Below, piece after piece: positions 21,311-29,698 of a DNA stretch of 35,031 bases. The notes beneath the pieces are model-generated. The model ran no database searches, was not told the origin of the DNA, and was given only the letters and a program-made list of their open reading frames with translations. Numbering within the stretch: the first letter of the stretch is position 1; each line of letters begins with the position of its first letter. A program made the translations under genes and the position numbers. The DNA is taken from contig SKJX01000220.1 of assembly GCA_007121785.1 (NCBI GenBank), forward strand, positions 1-35,031, given 5' to 3'. The stretch comes from Nitriliruptoraceae bacterium. GTDB lineage: Bacteria > Actinomycetota > Nitriliruptoria > Nitriliruptorales > Nitriliruptoraceae.

Positions 21311-22057
21311 GTGTCGGAGCCGGACGGGCCGTCCCGCCCGCTGTGGCAGCAGGTCCTGGACGACCTCGAACGACGGATCGCCTCCGGTGACATCGCCGGG
21401 CGGTTCCCCACGGACAAGGAACTGACCGAGCAGTACGGGGTGAGCCGCCACACCGTTCGGGAAGCGGTCGAACGGCTCCGCGCCCGCGGGCTGGTCGACC
21501 GGCACCGCGGTCGCGGCAGCTTCCTCAACGAGGCGCGTCTGACCCAGCCGCTCGGTGGGCTCTACAGCCTGTTCCGGGCCGTGGAGGAGCGAGGCTTGGA
21601 GCAGCGCTCCGAGGTGCTCGCCCTGGAGCGCGACCGCGATCCGGAGGCGGCCGCTCGGCTCGAACTGCCACCGAAGGCGGAGTTGGTGCGGCTCGAACGG
21701 CTCCGGTTCGCCGGCCCCGAGCCACTCGCACTGGACAGCGTGTGGTTGCCCGTGGACATCGGACGTCACCTGCTGGAGGTCGACTTCAGCCGCACGGCCC
21801 TCTACGACGAGCTCCGCGACCGCGCCGGTGTCACGTTGAGCGCGGTCGACGAGTCGCTGGAGCCGATCGTCGCCGACGACGATGCCAGGCGGCTGCTGCG
21901 GCTCGGACCGGACGAAGCGCTGCTGCGCGTCCGTCGGTTGGGTTGGCGCGGCGAGCGTCCCGTGGAGTGCCGGGTGACCCTGTTGCGCGGACAGCGTTTC
22001 CTCTACACCAGTTCGTGGCGAGCCGACGACCCGTCAGGACCGCACGCGGACGGGTGA
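21311..22057 (+). CDS. GntR/HutC-family transcriptional regulator
   Basis: A 248-aa regulator with an N-terminal winged helix, LWQQVLDDLERRIASGDIAG, FPTDKELTEQYGVSRHTVRE and the wing RGLVDRHRGRGSFL. A C-terminal UTRA effector domain follows, starting about residue 80, with LALDSVWLPVDIGRHLLEVD and the closing FLYTSS strand of HutC-type proteins. HutC-subfamily regulators are usually repressors released by a small metabolite; none can be named here. The GTG start at 21311 follows GGAGG; earlier in-frame starts overlap the sulfurtransferase promoter. It could regulate the divergent sulfurtransferase or the rhodanese lipoprotein gene 72 bp downstream. Confidence 0.9.
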   Translation: MSEPDGPSRPLWQQVLDDLERRIASGDIAGRFPTDKELTEQYGVSRHTVREAVERLRARGLVDRHRGRGSFLNEARLTQPLGGLYSLFRAVEERGLEQRSEVLALERDRDPEAAARLELPPKAELVRLERLRFAGPEPLALDSVWLPVDIGRHLLEVDFSRTALYDELRDRAGVTLSAVDESLEPIVADDDARRLLRLGPDEALLRVRRLGWRGERPVECRVTLLRGQRFLYTSSWRADDPSGPHADG

Positions 22058-22129
22058 GAGGTTCGTACGGGGAGTCCGTACGCTACGGACGGCCACGCCG
22101 GCCAACCACACCGTCCACCGGGGGAGCCC

Positions 22130-22531
22130 ATGCGGTCAGCCGCCCTGCTTGCCACCCTCGCCTTGCTGTTCGCGGCTGTTGGGTGCAGCGGGTCCGCTGT
22201 GGTCGGAGCCAGCCCGCAGGTCGTCGACACCCAGGCGGCCGTCGCATTGCTCGATGATCGTGACGACCTCACCATCATCGACGTGCGCACCCCGGAGGAG
22301 TACGCCTCGGGCCATATCGTCGGCGCCGAACTGGTGGACGTCCAGGCGCCAGGGTTCGAGGATCGGATCGCCGGGTTCGACCCGTCCGGTGCGTACGTCA
22401 TCTACTGCCGGGTCGGGAACCGCAGCGCGGTGGCCGCGGAGATCATGGACGACCTCGGCTTCGAGGAGGTGTACGACGCGGGTGGCTTCGACGAGCTCGC
22501 CTCGTCCGGTCTCCCGACCAGCCGCAGCTGA
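22130..22531 (+). CDS. rhodanese-domain lipoprotein
   Basis: A 133-aa exported protein. The signal peptide (residues 1-18) ends in the lipobox AAVGC, giving lipidated Cys19. A single rhodanese domain follows: TIIDVRTPEEYASGHIVGAE and the active-site loop YCRVGNRS with catalytic Cys93. Such periplasmic or surface rhodaneses bind sulfane sulfur, but their partners are mostly unknown. ATG 22130 lies after GGGGGAG. It follows the GntR regulator in the same direction and is within 1 kb of the sulfurtransferase, making a small sulfur-related neighbourhood. Confidence 0.9.
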   Translation: MRSAALLATLALLFAAVGCSGSAVVGASPQVVDTQAAVALLDDRDDLTIIDVRTPEEYASGHIVGAELVDVQAPGFEDRIAGFDPSGAYVIYCRVGNRSAVAAEIMDDLGFEEVYDAGGFDELASSGLPTSRS

Positions 22532-22603
22532 ACGGATCGGACGTCACCAACGTTCGCAGAGGTACGGCGGCCCCACGACCATGGCACACCTGGGAGGTGT
22601 GAG

Positions 22604-23296
22604 GTGCGCGGCGACCGGCTCATCCGGGTTCTCGACGCCCTCGCCGCGCAGGCGCCAGCACCGCTGCCAGCGCGTCTGTGCACGGGCGCATCGGACCTGC
22701 TGGACGCACGCGGGGTCGGCTTGGCGCTCGAGACCGGCGACGGTGAGCTGCAGACCGTCGCGGCCAACGGCCTGGGTGAGCGTGCCGAGCTGTTGCAGGC
22801 CGATCTCGGTGAGGGGCCGAGGTACCGCGCCTACCAGCACGGCACCCCGGTCCTCGTCGCCGATCTCGCGGGGGATCCGACCTGGTTGGCGTTCGGGCCG
22901 GCCGCGCTCGCGTCGGGCATCGCGGCGACGTTCGCGTTCCCGCTGCACCGCGGCACGGTCCGGGTCGGTGCGCTCACCCTCTACCAGGACCGGGCCGCGG
23001 ACCTCAGCGACGAGCAGTACGCCGATGCGTTGGTCATCGCGCGTCTCGCGCTCGACCTGTTCCTGTCGCTGCAAGCCGGCGGGGCCGAGGACGACCTCGA
23101 TCGGTTGCTCGCCGATCAGGTCGGCGACAGCGCGGAGATCCACCAAGCGAGCGGGATGGTGTCGGTGCAGTTGGGCATCTCCGTGCAGGCCGCCCTGGCG
23201 GTGCTTCGGGCCTCCGCCTACGCCGCCGGTCGTTCCCTGCACGACGTCGCCGCCGACGTGGTTGCCCACCGACTGCGGATGGACGGCCCGACGTGA
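22604..23296 (+). CDS. GAF-ANTAR domain regulator (first of pair)
   Basis: A 230-aa protein with an N-terminal GAF sensor (about residues 10-155; LLDARGVGLALETGDGELQT, then FAFPLHRGTVRVGALTLYQD) and a C-terminal ANTAR domain (about 170-230; AEIHQASGMVSVQLGISVQA and ALAVLRASAYAAGRSLHDVA). ANTAR domains bind paired RNA hairpins and prevent transcription termination. The GTG at 22604 follows TGGGAGGTGTGA. It precedes a second GAF-ANTAR protein by 79 bp. Signal and RNA targets are unknown. Confidence 0.9.
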   Translation: MRGDRLIRVLDALAAQAPAPLPARLCTGASDLLDARGVGLALETGDGELQTVAANGLGERAELLQADLGEGPRYRAYQHGTPVLVADLAGDPTWLAFGPAALASGIAATFAFPLHRGTVRVGALTLYQDRAADLSDEQYADALVIARLALDLFLSLQAGGAEDDLDRLLADQVGDSAEIHQASGMVSVQLGISVQAALAVLRASAYAAGRSLHDVAADVVAHRLRMDGPT

Positions 23297-23375
23297 CCGC
23301 TCGCTCCCAGCCACCCCGCCCCGTAACCTCGAAGCAGCCGGTCATGCCGGCTGCGCTTCCAGGGAAGTAGCCGTG

Positions 23376-24119
23376 ATGGATCCGTCCAGCGACATCCGTA
23401 CCGGGCTCGAGCATCGCCTCGTCGACACCTTCGTGGACCTCGCGGACACGCTCGTGGAGGACTTCGACGTCGTCGAGTTCCTCTCCATGCTCAGCGAGCG
23501 GGTCGTGGAGGTGAGCATCGCGTCCGAAGCGGGCATCCTGCTCGCCGACGAGACCGGTGCCCTGCAGTTCATGGCCTCGTCGGACGAGCGCAGCCACCTG
23601 CTCGAGCTCTTCCAGGTCCAGAACCGCGAGGGGCCGTGCCAGGACTGCTTCACCACCGGCGAGGCGATCGCGGTCGACGATCTCGCCGAGGCCCGGGATC
23701 GCTGGCCGCTGTTCGTCGACCGGGCCTTGGCCACCGGCTTCCGTTCAGCCCAGGCGGTGCCCCTCCGGCTGCGCGGGGAGATCCTGGGTGCGCTCAACCT
23801 CTTCATGTCCGATCCCGGCGGCCTCGACGAGTCGGATCTCGCGGTCGTGCAGGCGATGGCCGACGTCGCCACCATCGGGTTGCTGCAGCAGCGTCAGTTG
23901 GATCGTGCGCACACGGTGGCGGACCAGCTCCAGGGCGCCCTGCACAGCCGGATCGGCATCGAGCAGGCCAAGGGCATCGTCTCCGAGCAGGCCAAGCTCT
24001 CCATGGACGAGGCGTTCGCGTGGCTGCGAGCGCACGCACGCAACACCAACCGCAAGCTCGGTGAGGTCGCACGGGCGGTGGTCGCCGGCGAACTGGGTGC
24101 ATCCGACCTGGTGAGCTGA
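23376..24119 (+). CDS. GAF-ANTAR domain regulator (second of pair)
   Basis: A 247-aa protein. The GAF domain covers about residues 25-170 (EAGILLADETGALQFMASSD; EGPCQDCFTTGEAIAVDDLA; VPLRLRGEILGALNLFMSDP). The ANTAR domain covers about 185-240 (ALHSRIGIEQAKGIVSEQAK; LSMDEAFAWLRAHARNTNRK). The GPC-x-DC motif with two cysteines is common in actinobacterial GAF-ANTAR proteins. This ANTAR is closer to the consensus (IEQAKG) than that of the upstream neighbour, so the two have diverged. ATG 23376 directly follows an in-frame GTG; both are possible starts. Confidence 0.93.
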   Translation: MDPSSDIRTGLEHRLVDTFVDLADTLVEDFDVVEFLSMLSERVVEVSIASEAGILLADETGALQFMASSDERSHLLELFQVQNREGPCQDCFTTGEAIAVDDLAEARDRWPLFVDRALATGFRSAQAVPLRLRGEILGALNLFMSDPGGLDESDLAVVQAMADVATIGLLQQRQLDRAHTVADQLQGALHSRIGIEQAKGIVSEQAKLSMDEAFAWLRAHARNTNRKLGEVARAVVAGELGASDLVS

Positions 24120-24132
24120 GTTCTGGCGATCC

Positions 24133-24146
24133 CCCGGCACGCCGGG
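24133..24146. terminator. GC hairpin between convergent genes
   Basis: CCCGG-CACG-CCGGG lies in the 69-bp gap between the second GAF-ANTAR gene and the MFS gene. The stem may extend by one base pair. It could serve both strands, but no T-tract follows, so the call is weak. Confidence 0.3.
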
Positions 24147-24188
24147 CGCGACGTCTGTCGGGGTGATCCTGCTCTGGACGGTCGACGG

Positions 24189-25499
24189 TCAGGTCCGACC
24201 GCGATCGGCGGGTTCGTCGGTGGGCAGCGCGACCTCCTGGCGGGCGATCGCTTCCGGGTCGTCCGGCAACAGCTTCTGGCCGCGGCGCAACAGGACGAAC
24301 CCGAGCGCGTACGCCGCGGCGCCGCCGTAGAACAGCCCTTGATCGCCGAACAGGTCCATCGCGCCGCCGATGACGGGCCCGCCGAGCATCTGGCCGACCA
24401 TCGTGAACAGGTAGTACAGCCCGACGAAGAACCCGATGCGGTTGCGTCCCCCGAGGTCGGCCACCAGCGGCATGGCCTGGACGTTGACCAGCCCCCAGGC
24501 GAACCCGCCGACGACGAAGATGCCGACGAGCACCGGGATCGACCGCACCGGTGCCGCGGCCAGGAACAGCAGCGGGAGGACGGCCAGGCCGGTGAGCATC
24601 GCGGGGATCTTGCCGAACCGGGTCCCGATCATGCCGGCGAACAGCGCCAACGCCAGGAACGATCCGACGAACGCGGTGAGGATGAAGGCTGCTCGGCCGG
24701 GGGTGAGCCCGAGCTCGTTGACGGCGTAGAGCGGGAACATGGCGTCGAGGCCGGCGAAGCCGATGTAGTAGGCGAGCATCGCCGCGAGGATGTAGAGCTG
24801 GCCTCGGTTGGGCCGTCGTGCCAGGAGGCGGACGCCACCGATCGTGTCGCGCAGCGGGCTGGGGTGGGTCTCGGTGGTCGCGTCGACGTACGGCGGGTGC
24901 CGATCGGCCTTGCGTACCACGATCAGGGCGGTCAGGACCAGGATCAACGCGCCGAGTCCGAACGACAGCCTCGGGTCGACGTCGTAGAGCAGGCTCAGGC
25001 CCGCGAAGCTGATCAGCGCGCCGATGCCTCCCATCAGGTTGATGATCCCGTTGCCGGTGGAGCGGCGCTCGGGCGGGCAGTGGTCCGGGAGCAGGCTGAT
25101 CACCGGACCGCGGTAGCTGTGCATCGCGGCGGTGAACAGCACCTCGACGACGATCAGCGACCACAGCGCGGTCGCGGCGAACGGGATGCCCGCGAAGGTC
25201 AGCGCGCCGATCGGGGCGGCGACGACGATGAACGGCAGTCGACGGCCCAGCGGGTGGGTCAACCGGTCCGACCAGGCGCCGATGATCGGGATCAGCAGCA
25301 GTCCGACGAGGTTGTCGGTGCCCATCAACAGCCCGATGACCGTGCGGCTGGAGATGAACTCCTCGTAGAGGATCGGCAGGAACGCGTTGTACTTGGAGAA
25401 GACCAGCATGACACCGAGGAAGCCGAACCCGATCCACCAGATCTGGCGGTACGAGTACGACTGCTCGGCCTCGGTCGTCGTGTCCCCGGTCTGTGCCAT
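24189..25499 (-). CDS. MFS transporter, GPH/SLC45-like
   Basis: A 436-aa secondary transporter with about 12 membrane segments. The loop 2-3 signature reads AWSDRLTHPLGRRLPFIV, a form (D-x-x-x-x-x-x-GRRxPFI) seen in the sucrose/maltose SLC45-like branch of the major facilitator superfamily. Further segments include YRQIWWIGFGFLGVMLVFSK at the N-terminus and GLYYLFTMVGQMLGGPVIGG near the C-terminus. The substrate is not determinable. The ATG ending at 25499 is preceded by GGGAGGTC; an open extension to 25964 overlaps the divergent membrane-protein gene and is non-coding. It ends 69 bp from the GAF-ANTAR gene. Confidence 0.9.
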   Translation of the reverse strand: MAQTGDTTTEAEQSYSYRQIWWIGFGFLGVMLVFSKYNAFLPILYEEFISSRTVIGLLMGTDNLVGLLLIPIIGAWSDRLTHPLGRRLPFIVVAAPIGALTFAGIPFAATALWSLIVVEVLFTAAMHSYRGPVISLLPDHCPPERRSTGNGIINLMGGIGALISFAGLSLLYDVDPRLSFGLGALILVLTALIVVRKADRHPPYVDATTETHPSPLRDTIGGVRLLARRPNRGQLYILAAMLAYYIGFAGLDAMFPLYAVNELGLTPGRAAFILTAFVGSFLALALFAGMIGTRFGKIPAMLTGLAVLPLLFLAAAPVRSIPVLVGIFVVGGFAWGLVNVQAMPLVADLGGRNRIGFFVGLYYLFTMVGQMLGGPVIGGAMDLFGDQGLFYGGAAAYALGFVLLRRGQKLLPDDPEAIARQEVALPTDEPADRGRT

Positions 25500-25649
25500 G
25501 ACCTCCCGTCCACGACCCTGTGGTGACGTACCGTAACCCGCCGTCGGCCGGTCCGGCCGCTCCGGCCGACCGCTTCGCTGACCGGTGGGCACGGCCCCCC
25601 GCTCGGTCCCTACCTTGCCCTCGGAACGCCCGTGACCTGGGAGGCGAGG

Positions 25650-26006
25650 ATGGTGCTTGTGGACCGCCTCACGGGTGTCTTGCGACGCGTCCGCTTCCGG
25701 CAGTGGGACCTGGATGGTGGACCTGCCCCGGTGCTGCGTCTGGTGATGCGTGGGCCGCTGGTGACCACGGTCGTCGTGGCCGTGGGACTGGGTGGCGTGT
25801 TCGCTGCTGTGTTCGGGGTGCCGCCGGTCTCGCCGCTGGTGCTGGTCGTGATCGTGGTCGCGCCGCTGTACCCGTGGTTGCGCGCGGAGCGCCGCCTCTA
25901 CCGCGAGTGGCTCGAGCGTGACCCCGACGCGCCGCACGATCCCAGCCGCCCGGAGACCTCCCACGACGACCCAGGTCCGTCCAGCGATCCCCCTGACGAG
26001 GGCTGA
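25650..26006 (+). CDS. small membrane protein of unknown function
   Basis: A 118-aa protein with a polar N-terminus (about 30 residues), two hydrophobic segments (PLVTTVVVAVGLGGVFAAVF and SPLVLVVIVVAPLYPWL) and a charged, Asp/Pro-rich tail likely in the cytoplasm. I recognise no family. The ATG at 25650 follows GGGAGGCGAGG; a GTG six codons earlier is possible. Its start diverges from the MFS gene across 150 bp, which probably holds both promoters. Confidence 0.6.
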   Translation: MVLVDRLTGVLRRVRFRQWDLDGGPAPVLRLVMRGPLVTTVVVAVGLGGVFAAVFGVPPVSPLVLVVIVVAPLYPWLRAERRLYREWLERDPDAPHDPSRPETSHDDPGPSSDPPDEG

Positions 26007-26098
26007 ACGGCGGATCAGGGGACAGCTCGGTCGGCGTCGTCCCGTGCGACCGCGACCAGCAGGGACCGCGTCGCCGGTGCCACATCGAGGGCGCGACG

Positions 26099-26127
26099 TT
26101 GCCGTCGGCTGGGCCGTATGCCACTAT
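26099..26127 (+). promoter_or_regulatory. candidate promoter of the peptide/amide operon
   Basis: TTGCCG (26099-26104) and CACTAT (26122-26127) are separated by 17 bp in the 227-bp gap before the binding-protein gene. The -35 box is good and the -10 box is partial. The rest of the gap shows no gene or strong repeat. Confidence 0.3.
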
Positions 26128-26233
26128 CGCCGGTTCAACGACCACGGTCGCAGGGCCGGTGGTGGGTGGTCGTGACCGTACCCTCTCGTCGTGACGGGGT
26201 CGTGGCGAGGGCCGAGGCAGCAGGAGTGCAACC

Positions 26234-27823
26234 GTGGCGAGGTCCGTGAGGACGATCCTGATCGGGCTGGCGTTCGCGCTGGTCCTGGCGGCGTGTGACG
26301 CCGGCGACACCGTCGATCCCGACGAGGCGACCGACCCGGTCGACGACGTCGACGGAGAGCCAGACGAGGACGACACCGACGACGACGTCGACGAGGACGA
26401 GGTGGCGGACGACGGCGAGGACGTCGCCGGCCTGTCGATCGGTTTCGCGGCCGAACCGGCCAGCCTGGACTTCTCCACCGACGACGGCGCGGCGATCCCG
26501 GAGGCGCTGCTGGTCAACGTCTACGAGCCGCTGGTCAAGATCGACCAGGAAGGGGAGATCGTCCCCGTGCTCGCCGAGAGCTACGAGGTCAGCGACGACA
26601 ACACCGTCTACGACTTCTACCTCGAGGAGGGCGTGACCTTCTCCAACGGAGACCCGTTCGACGCGGACGCGGTCGCGTTCTCCATCGAGCGGGTGCAGCA
26701 GGACTGGACGATCGGGCTGGCGAGCCAGATGGACATCGTCGAGGACGTCGAGGTGGTGGACGACCTGCATGCCCGGGTGACCCTGGCGGAACCGTCCAAC
26801 AACTGGCTGTTCAGCATGACGACCCGGATCGGGGCGATGTTCTCGCCGGACGGCGTCGACGGCTTGGATGAGCAGGCGATCGGCACCGGGCCGTACCTGG
26901 TCGACGACTTCGCTCGCGGCGACCGCATCGACCTGGTCCGCAACGACGACTACTGGGGCGAGGCGCCGGACTTCAACGACGTGACCCTGCGGTACTTCGG
27001 TGATCCGAACGCGCTCAACAACGCCATGCTCGCCGACGACATCGACCTGATCGGCACGGTGCAGGCCCCCGAGGGGCTGTCGCAGTTCGAGGACGACGAC
27101 CGGTTCGAGGTCATCGAAGGCACCAGCGAAGGCCAGGTCGTGCTGTCGTTCAACCACGACCGTGAGGTGTTCGAGGATCAGCGCGTCCGGCAGGCGATCC
27201 GGCAGGCGATCGACCGCGAGTCGGTCATGGAGACCTCCTGGGGCGGCTACGGCGAACTGATCGGGTCCATGGTCCCGCCGACCGACCCCTGGTACGAGGA
27301 CCTCACCGACGTCCACCCCTACGACCCCGAGGCCGCGGAGGCACTGCTGGAGGAAGCGGGCGCAGGCGACCTCGAACTGGACTTCCGCGTCCCGAACCTG
27401 CCCTACGCCGTCAACGCGGCGCAGACGGTGCAGTCCCAGCTGGCAGCGGTCGGGATCGACGCGGAGATCGACCTGCTGGAGTTCCCGGCCGTCTGGCTCG
27501 ACGAGGTGTTCACCGAGGGCGACTACGACATGTCGGTGATCAACCACGTCGAACCGCGTGACATCGCGCAGTACGGCAACCCCGACTTCTACTGGGCCTA
27601 CGACAACCCGGAGGTCCAGGACCTGCTCGAGGAGGCGGACCGCGGCGACGAGGAGACCTTCGCGGAGAACTACCGCGAGGTCGCTCGGATCATCTCCGAG
27701 GACGCCGCCAGCGACTGGCTGTTCCTCGCCCCGAACCTGATGGTCGCCAACGAGCGCGTCGGCGGCGTGCCGGAGAACAACGTCGGCGAGATGTTCGACC
27801 TGACGGTGCTGGAACGCACGTGA
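26234..27823 (+). CDS. ABC transporter peptide-binding lipoprotein (SBP family 5)
   Basis: A 529-aa extracytoplasmic receptor for a Dpp/Opp-type importer. The signal peptide ends in the lipobox LAAC, giving Cys21. Residues about 22-66 are an unusually acidic Asp/Glu linker. The family 5 domain starts with LSIGFAAEPASLDFSTDDGA and includes LVNVYEPLVKIDQEGEIVPV, LAESYEVSDDNTVYDFYL, EGVTFSNGDPFDADAVAFSI and the later VRQAIRQAIDRESV. Such receptors bind di/oligopeptides, opines or other small solutes; specificity cannot be read off. The GTG at 26234 follows AGGAG. It is the first gene of a tight operon extending to 34996. Confidence 0.95.
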   Translation: MARSVRTILIGLAFALVLAACDAGDTVDPDEATDPVDDVDGEPDEDDTDDDVDEDEVADDGEDVAGLSIGFAAEPASLDFSTDDGAAIPEALLVNVYEPLVKIDQEGEIVPVLAESYEVSDDNTVYDFYLEEGVTFSNGDPFDADAVAFSIERVQQDWTIGLASQMDIVEDVEVVDDLHARVTLAEPSNNWLFSMTTRIGAMFSPDGVDGLDEQAIGTGPYLVDDFARGDRIDLVRNDDYWGEAPDFNDVTLRYFGDPNALNNAMLADDIDLIGTVQAPEGLSQFEDDDRFEVIEGTSEGQVVLSFNHDREVFEDQRVRQAIRQAIDRESVMETSWGGYGELIGSMVPPTDPWYEDLTDVHPYDPEAAEALLEEAGAGDLELDFRVPNLPYAVNAAQTVQSQLAAVGIDAEIDLLEFPAVWLDEVFTEGDYDMSVINHVEPRDIAQYGNPDFYWAYDNPEVQDLLEEADRGDEETFAENYREVARIISEDAASDWLFLAPNLMVANERVGGVPENNVGEMFDLTVLERT

Positions 27824-27842
27824 TCGACGTCGTCCGCCGCCG

Positions 27843-28790
27843 ATGCTCGTCCAACTGACCAAACGCACCCTCTTGCTGCTCGCCAGCCTCGTGCTGGCGT
27901 CGGTGCTGGTCTTCTGGTTCCTGTCGGTCCTGCCGGGTGATCCGGCGCAGGTCGCCCTCGGTACGGGGGCGACCCCCGAAGCCGTGGCCGAGATGCAGGA
28001 ACGGTTCGGGACCGACCGGCCGCTCACCGTCCAGTACCTGGACTGGGTCAGCGGGCTACCCGTGGGCGACTTCGGGGTGTCCTACGTCACCGGCGCGACG
28101 ATCGGCCCGCTGATCGTCGACCGGCTCATGGTCAGCCTGTGGCTGGTCGGCGCCGGCATGCTCGTGGCGCTGGTGATCGCGGTCCCGTTGGGCACGCTGT
28201 CGGCGGTGCACCACCGGCGGCCGCTCGGGACGGTGCTGGCCGGTGTCAGCCAGGTCGGCATCGCCATCCCCAACTTCCTGGCCGGCATCCTGCTGATCGG
28301 GCTGGTCGCGGTCAGTTGGCGGCTGCTCCCCGCCGGCGGCTGGGTACCGCCCGCCCAGGATCCGGTCGAGTTCCTGCGGCGTCTGCTGCTACCAGCCTTG
28401 GCGCTCGGCATCATCGAAGGGGCGGTCCTCGCCCGGTACGTCCGCTCGACCGTGCTCAACGTGCTGCGGGAGGACTTCCTGCGCACCGCCCGCGCGAAGG
28501 GCCTCACCCCGGCACGGGCGTTGGTCCGCCATGGGCTGCGCAACGCGGCCGTGCCCGTCGTGACGATCCTCGGGTTGCAGTTGGCCGTGTTGCTGGTCGG
28601 CGCCGTCGTCGTCGAGCGGGTGTTCGTCATCCCCGGCCTCGGCAGCCTGCTGCTGGACGGGGTCGCCAACCGGGACCTGCTGCTGGTCCAGGGCGTGGTC
28701 ATGGTGCTGGTCCTTGCGGTGCTGCTGCTGAACTACCTCGTCGACGTGCTCTACACCGCACTCGACCCACGGTTGCGGGCGGCCGCATGA
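27843..28790 (+). CDS. ABC transporter permease, DppB/OppB type
   Basis: A 315-aa inner-membrane permease with about six membrane segments. The N-terminal segment RTLLLLASLVLASVLVFWFL is followed by LPGDPAQVALG (family LPGDPA). The EAA loop contains DFLRTARAKGLTPARALVRH (family FVRTARAKGL), which docks on the ATPases. ATG 27843 is 19 bp after the receptor stop and has a weak ribosome site. Its stop overlaps the next gene (ATGA), indicating translational coupling. Confidence 0.95.
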   Translation: MLVQLTKRTLLLLASLVLASVLVFWFLSVLPGDPAQVALGTGATPEAVAEMQERFGTDRPLTVQYLDWVSGLPVGDFGVSYVTGATIGPLIVDRLMVSLWLVGAGMLVALVIAVPLGTLSAVHHRRPLGTVLAGVSQVGIAIPNFLAGILLIGLVAVSWRLLPAGGWVPPAQDPVEFLRRLLLPALALGIIEGAVLARYVRSTVLNVLREDFLRTARAKGLTPARALVRHGLRNAAVPVVTILGLQLAVLLVGAVVVERVFVIPGLGSLLLDGVANRDLLLVQGVVMVLVLAVLLLNYLVDVLYTALDPRLRAAA

Positions 28791-29698
28791 GCACGCCGCA
28801 GCCGCTCAGCGGACCCTCCGGGCAGGTCCCCATCCCCGGGGAGGATGTCTCGTCGGGCGCCACGATGTCGCGGCGGTCGCTGCCCGCGTCGTTGCTCGTC
28901 GGTGCGGGGCTGGTCGTCGTGATCGCCGTGGTCGCGCTGGTGTCGTTCCTCTGGACCCCCCATGATCCCCTGCTGGTCCAGGGCGCCCAGCGCCTCCAGG
29001 GGCCCAGCGGGGAGTTCTGGTTCGGGACCGACCGGTTCGGCCGCGACGTGTTCAGCCGGCTGATGTACGGCGCGCGCACCACCTTGCTGGTCGGCGTGGT
29101 GGCGGTCGGCATCGCCGGGCTGATCGGCACCCCGCTCGGGGTGCTGATGGGCTCCAGCCCGCGGGTGATCGGCGAGGCCGTGATGCGGTTCAACGACCTG
29201 CTGTTGGCGTTCCCCGCCCTGCTGCTGGCCGTGATGTTCGGTGCGGTGTACGGCTCGAGCACCCTGACCGCGATGGTCGCGATCGGCATCGCCACGATCC
29301 CGGTGTTCGCCCGCGTCGCCCGAAGCGGGACGCTGCAGGTGCTCTCCAGCGACTACGCGCTGGCGGCGCGATCGGCCGGCCGGACCAAGCTGGCGATCGC
29401 GGTGCGGCACGTGCTGCCCAACATCTCCGGGCTGGTGATCGTGCAGGCGTCGGTGTCGTTCGCCATCGCGGTGCTCGCCGAGGCTGCCCTGTCGTTCCTC
29501 GGGTTCGGTACCCAGCCACCGACCCCGTCGTGGGGGCGGATGCTGCAGGAGGCCCAGGAGCTGGTCGCGGTCCGCCCGTCGCAGGCGGTCGCCCCCGGCC
29601 TGGCGATCGCGCTGGCGGTGCTGGGCTTCAACCTCCTCGGCGACGGCCTGCGCGACCGGCTCGACCCGCGGTTGGACGACCGTCGGGGGACCGGATGA
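28787..29698 (+). CDS. ABC transporter permease, DppC/OppC type
   Basis: A 303-aa partner permease. After a polar N-terminus of about 30 residues comes the first membrane segment (SLLVGAGLVVVIAVVALVSF). The family motif FWFGTDRFGRDVFSRLMYGA follows, then the EAA-type loop SDYALAARSAGRTKLAIAVR and the closing FLGFGTQPPTPSWGRML. The ATG at 28787 overlaps the DppB-like stop by ATGA; a longer open frame from 28139 runs inside the preceding gene and is rejected. Its own stop overlaps the next ATG in the same way. Confidence 0.95.
   Translation: MSTPQPLSGPSGQVPIPGEDVSSGATMSRRSLPASLLVGAGLVVVIAVVALVSFLWTPHDPLLVQGAQRLQGPSGEFWFGTDRFGRDVFSRLMYGARTTLLVGVVAVGIAGLIGTPLGVLMGSSPRVIGEAVMRFNDLLLAFPALLLAVMFGAVYGSSTLTAMVAIGIATIPVFARVARSGTLQVLSSDYALAARSAGRTKLAIAVRHVLPNISGLVIVQASVSFAIAVLAEAALSFLGFGTQPPTPSWGRMLQEAQELVAVRPSQAVAPGLAIALAVLGFNLLGDGLRDRLDPRLDDRRGTG

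Noticed and set aside
24339-25526. 395-codon plus-strand open frame opposite the MFS gene
   Set aside because: Its product is an Asp/Glu/Arg/Gln-rich shadow of a membrane protein; the minus strand has all MFS motifs.
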